DNA of 64,000 nt from the NCBI RefSeq assembly GCF_000004195.4, contig NC_030680.2, positions 2,792,964 through 2,856,963 of the forward strand, written 5' to 3'. The position numbers were made by a program, and so were the translations under genes. This document shows positions 60,151 through 64,000 of this stretch, piece by piece. The stretch comes from Xenopus tropicalis (taxonomy: Eukaryota; Chordata; Amphibia; Anura; Pipidae). The notes beneath the pieces are model-generated. The model was not told the DNA's origin. It ran no database searches and saw nothing but the letters and a program-made list of their open reading frames with translations. Every line of letters begins with the position of its first letter. Position 1 is the first letter of the stretch.

Positions 60151-61240
60151 CCGTAATGTGCACCCCACACTATTTAGTGCATGTTCTGTTCTGTTTGGTG
60201 TTTCACGTTGACATTCTCCTGCCATTGGCTCGTTTGGGTCAAATTGGGCACAGATCCTCTTGTTGGTGACCTATGCCAATCAACAGGATCTTCCTGAGCT
60301 CATCCATCTTAAGGTACGGGGGGGTATCTGTTCCAGTCGATCTAGAGGGGATGGATAAGAAATGAGATCTCTGGTTTCTGTGGAGTCTTTGCAGCAGTGC
60401 CATATTCCGAGCCTTGGCTCTTCGCTCCACCTAGTGGCGGAACGGAGAATGTGAATATTGGGCCCTTTAATGGCTCCTCTGCGCCGAACTCCGGTGGGAT
60501 CCGCTCTGTTTACTAGAAAACAAAATCTCTTGGAAATGAATAATTCATGATATTTAAAGAAATAAAACCCGGACAAGATGGCGACTCCCGCTGGTCGCTC
60601 AGACGCTGATGTCTTCTCCTTAAAGCTTCATTAATTCCTGCCCCCCCCCCCCATGTGATTCCCTTTAATATCAGATGGGAAGGAAACAATGTTTAAGGCA
60701 AATGGGGAGGTTTATATGGAGCGGAGGATTCGGCGGAAGAGAAAGGGGAGAAATTAACGGGCGCAGATCGGCGCTCGGGGCGATTACGTTGATTTGTTTC
60801 ATTTCCGCGGGGAGAAAAAAAAACAAGAAATCAACAGCAAACGAAAATCAACCTCATGGAAGGGAGAAAATGCCGAGAGATATTTTGAATATTGCTCGGT
60901 GGGGCGCCGGCACAATATAGCGTTAGTGCGGCCATTGTAGCAAATCCGTATGTGCAATCAGGAGCCAATTGTTAGTGGACTGTGCGCCGCGCCACACTGT
61001 GCCCAATGGGCTGATGAGCCTTTATGGGGAAAATGCAAAGAGAGCGGCGAGATTTAGATTAGGAGCTCACTTTTCTTTAACGTGATGTTAATGTCGCCGT
61101 GGCTGGGGGTCGCCTCACGCAGCCGGGAAACTTTTCCCTTCAAAGGTTTGTGCCACGTTCGGAAAAAACATGGTGTCCTACAGTCGGCCATCTTGTTACT
61201 GGCTTACGGGGAGTCGCCACAGGGCATGAGGGGTTGAGAC
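60151..61240. other. Single-copy intron
   Basis: No gene recognised. 60570-61110 is complex and CpG-containing (GAGAAATTAACGGGCGCAG, CGATTACGTTGATTTG, AACGTGATGTTAATGTCGCC) and is a candidate conserved element. A C-run lies at 60643-60652. The overlapping short frames are unsupported. Confidence 0.4.
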
Positions 61241-61685
61241 TGGTGGGGCAAGGCAGAGACGGTAGGGCAAGGTGGAGACGGTAGGGCAAGATGGAGACAG
61301 TAGGACAAGATGGAGACAGTAGGGCAAGGCAGAGACGGTAGGGCAAGGTGGAGACGGTAGGGCAAGATGGAGACAGTAGGACAAGATGGAGACAGTAGGG
61401 CAAGATGGAGACAGTACGGCAAGATGGAGACAGTAGGGCAAGATGGGGACAGTAGGGCGAGATGGGGACAGTAGGGTGAGATGGAGACAGTAGGGCGAGA
61501 TGGAGACAGTAGGGCGAGATGGGGACAGTAGGGTGAGATGGAGACAGTAGGGCGAGATGGAGACAGTAGGGTGAGATGGAGACAGTAGGGCGAGATGGGG
61601 ACAGTAGGGTGAGATGGAGACAGTAGGGTAAGATGAAGACTGTGGAGTGAGATGGAGACTGTAGGTCATGATGGAGATTGTAGGG
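61241..61685 (+). repeat. 19-bp tandem array (family M, copy 4)
   Basis: About 23 copies of the 19-bp unit, the most diverged of the four: GGCAGAGACGGTAGGGCAAG on the left, GGGCGAGATGGGGACAGTAG and GGGTGAGATGGAGACAGTAG in the middle, decayed GATGAAGACTGTGGAGTGAG at the right end. Confidence 0.96.

Positions 61686-64000
<2,315 letters not shown>

Overview
The window is eukaryotic genomic DNA and holds the middle of one gene, sox6 (SoxD family HMG-box transcription factor), on the + strand. Four coding exons are recognisable, at 16157-16329, 20013-20081, 54594-54714 and 61916-61995. Each has a plausible AG acceptor and GT donor, and the reading phases fit from one exon to the next. Joined, they give 147 complete residues covering the SoxD leucine zipper, the Q-box and the alanine-rich segment that follows. 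Upstream exons and the HMG-box exons lie outside the window. The diagnostic wording ([34 protein letters not shown]) matches SOX6 rather than SOX5 or SOX13. Several dispersed repeats match sequences I remember as typical of Xenopus, so the source is probably a Xenopus species, perhaps X. tropicalis from a long-read assembly. The species call is inference.

Layout: 1-16156 is intron before the first visible exon. Introns of about 3.7 kb, 34.5 kb and 7.2 kb separate the four exons, and 61996-64000 opens the next intron. I see no other protein-coding gene, tRNA, rRNA, CRISPR array or prokaryotic feature. Nearly all other open frames are read-through of tandem repeats that happen to lack stop codons.

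The dominant feature is tandem repetition. By my rough addition about 60% of the window is minisatellite or satellite, with units of 9 to about 350 bp. Several families occur at more than one place: a 112-bp unit at three loci, a 104-bp unit at three (one inverted), a 103-bp unit at three, a 19-bp unit at four and a ~157-bp pyrimidine unit at two. One array lies inside a small inverted-repeat transposon, which itself lies inside a second dispersed element.

The most interesting points are where arrays meet splice sites. A 23-bp pyrimidine array runs to within a few bases of the 20013 acceptor and leaves about 1.36 kb without a single AG. A ~70-bp array begins at the 61995/61996 exon-intron junction and has copied the splice donor, so a second identical donor lies exactly 69 nt downstream in an open frame. 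I found no evidence of a new multi-gene system. The novelty here is in repeat architecture and possible effects on splicing. Short single-copy stretches between arrays look like candidate conserved regulatory elements, but this cannot be tested without alignment.
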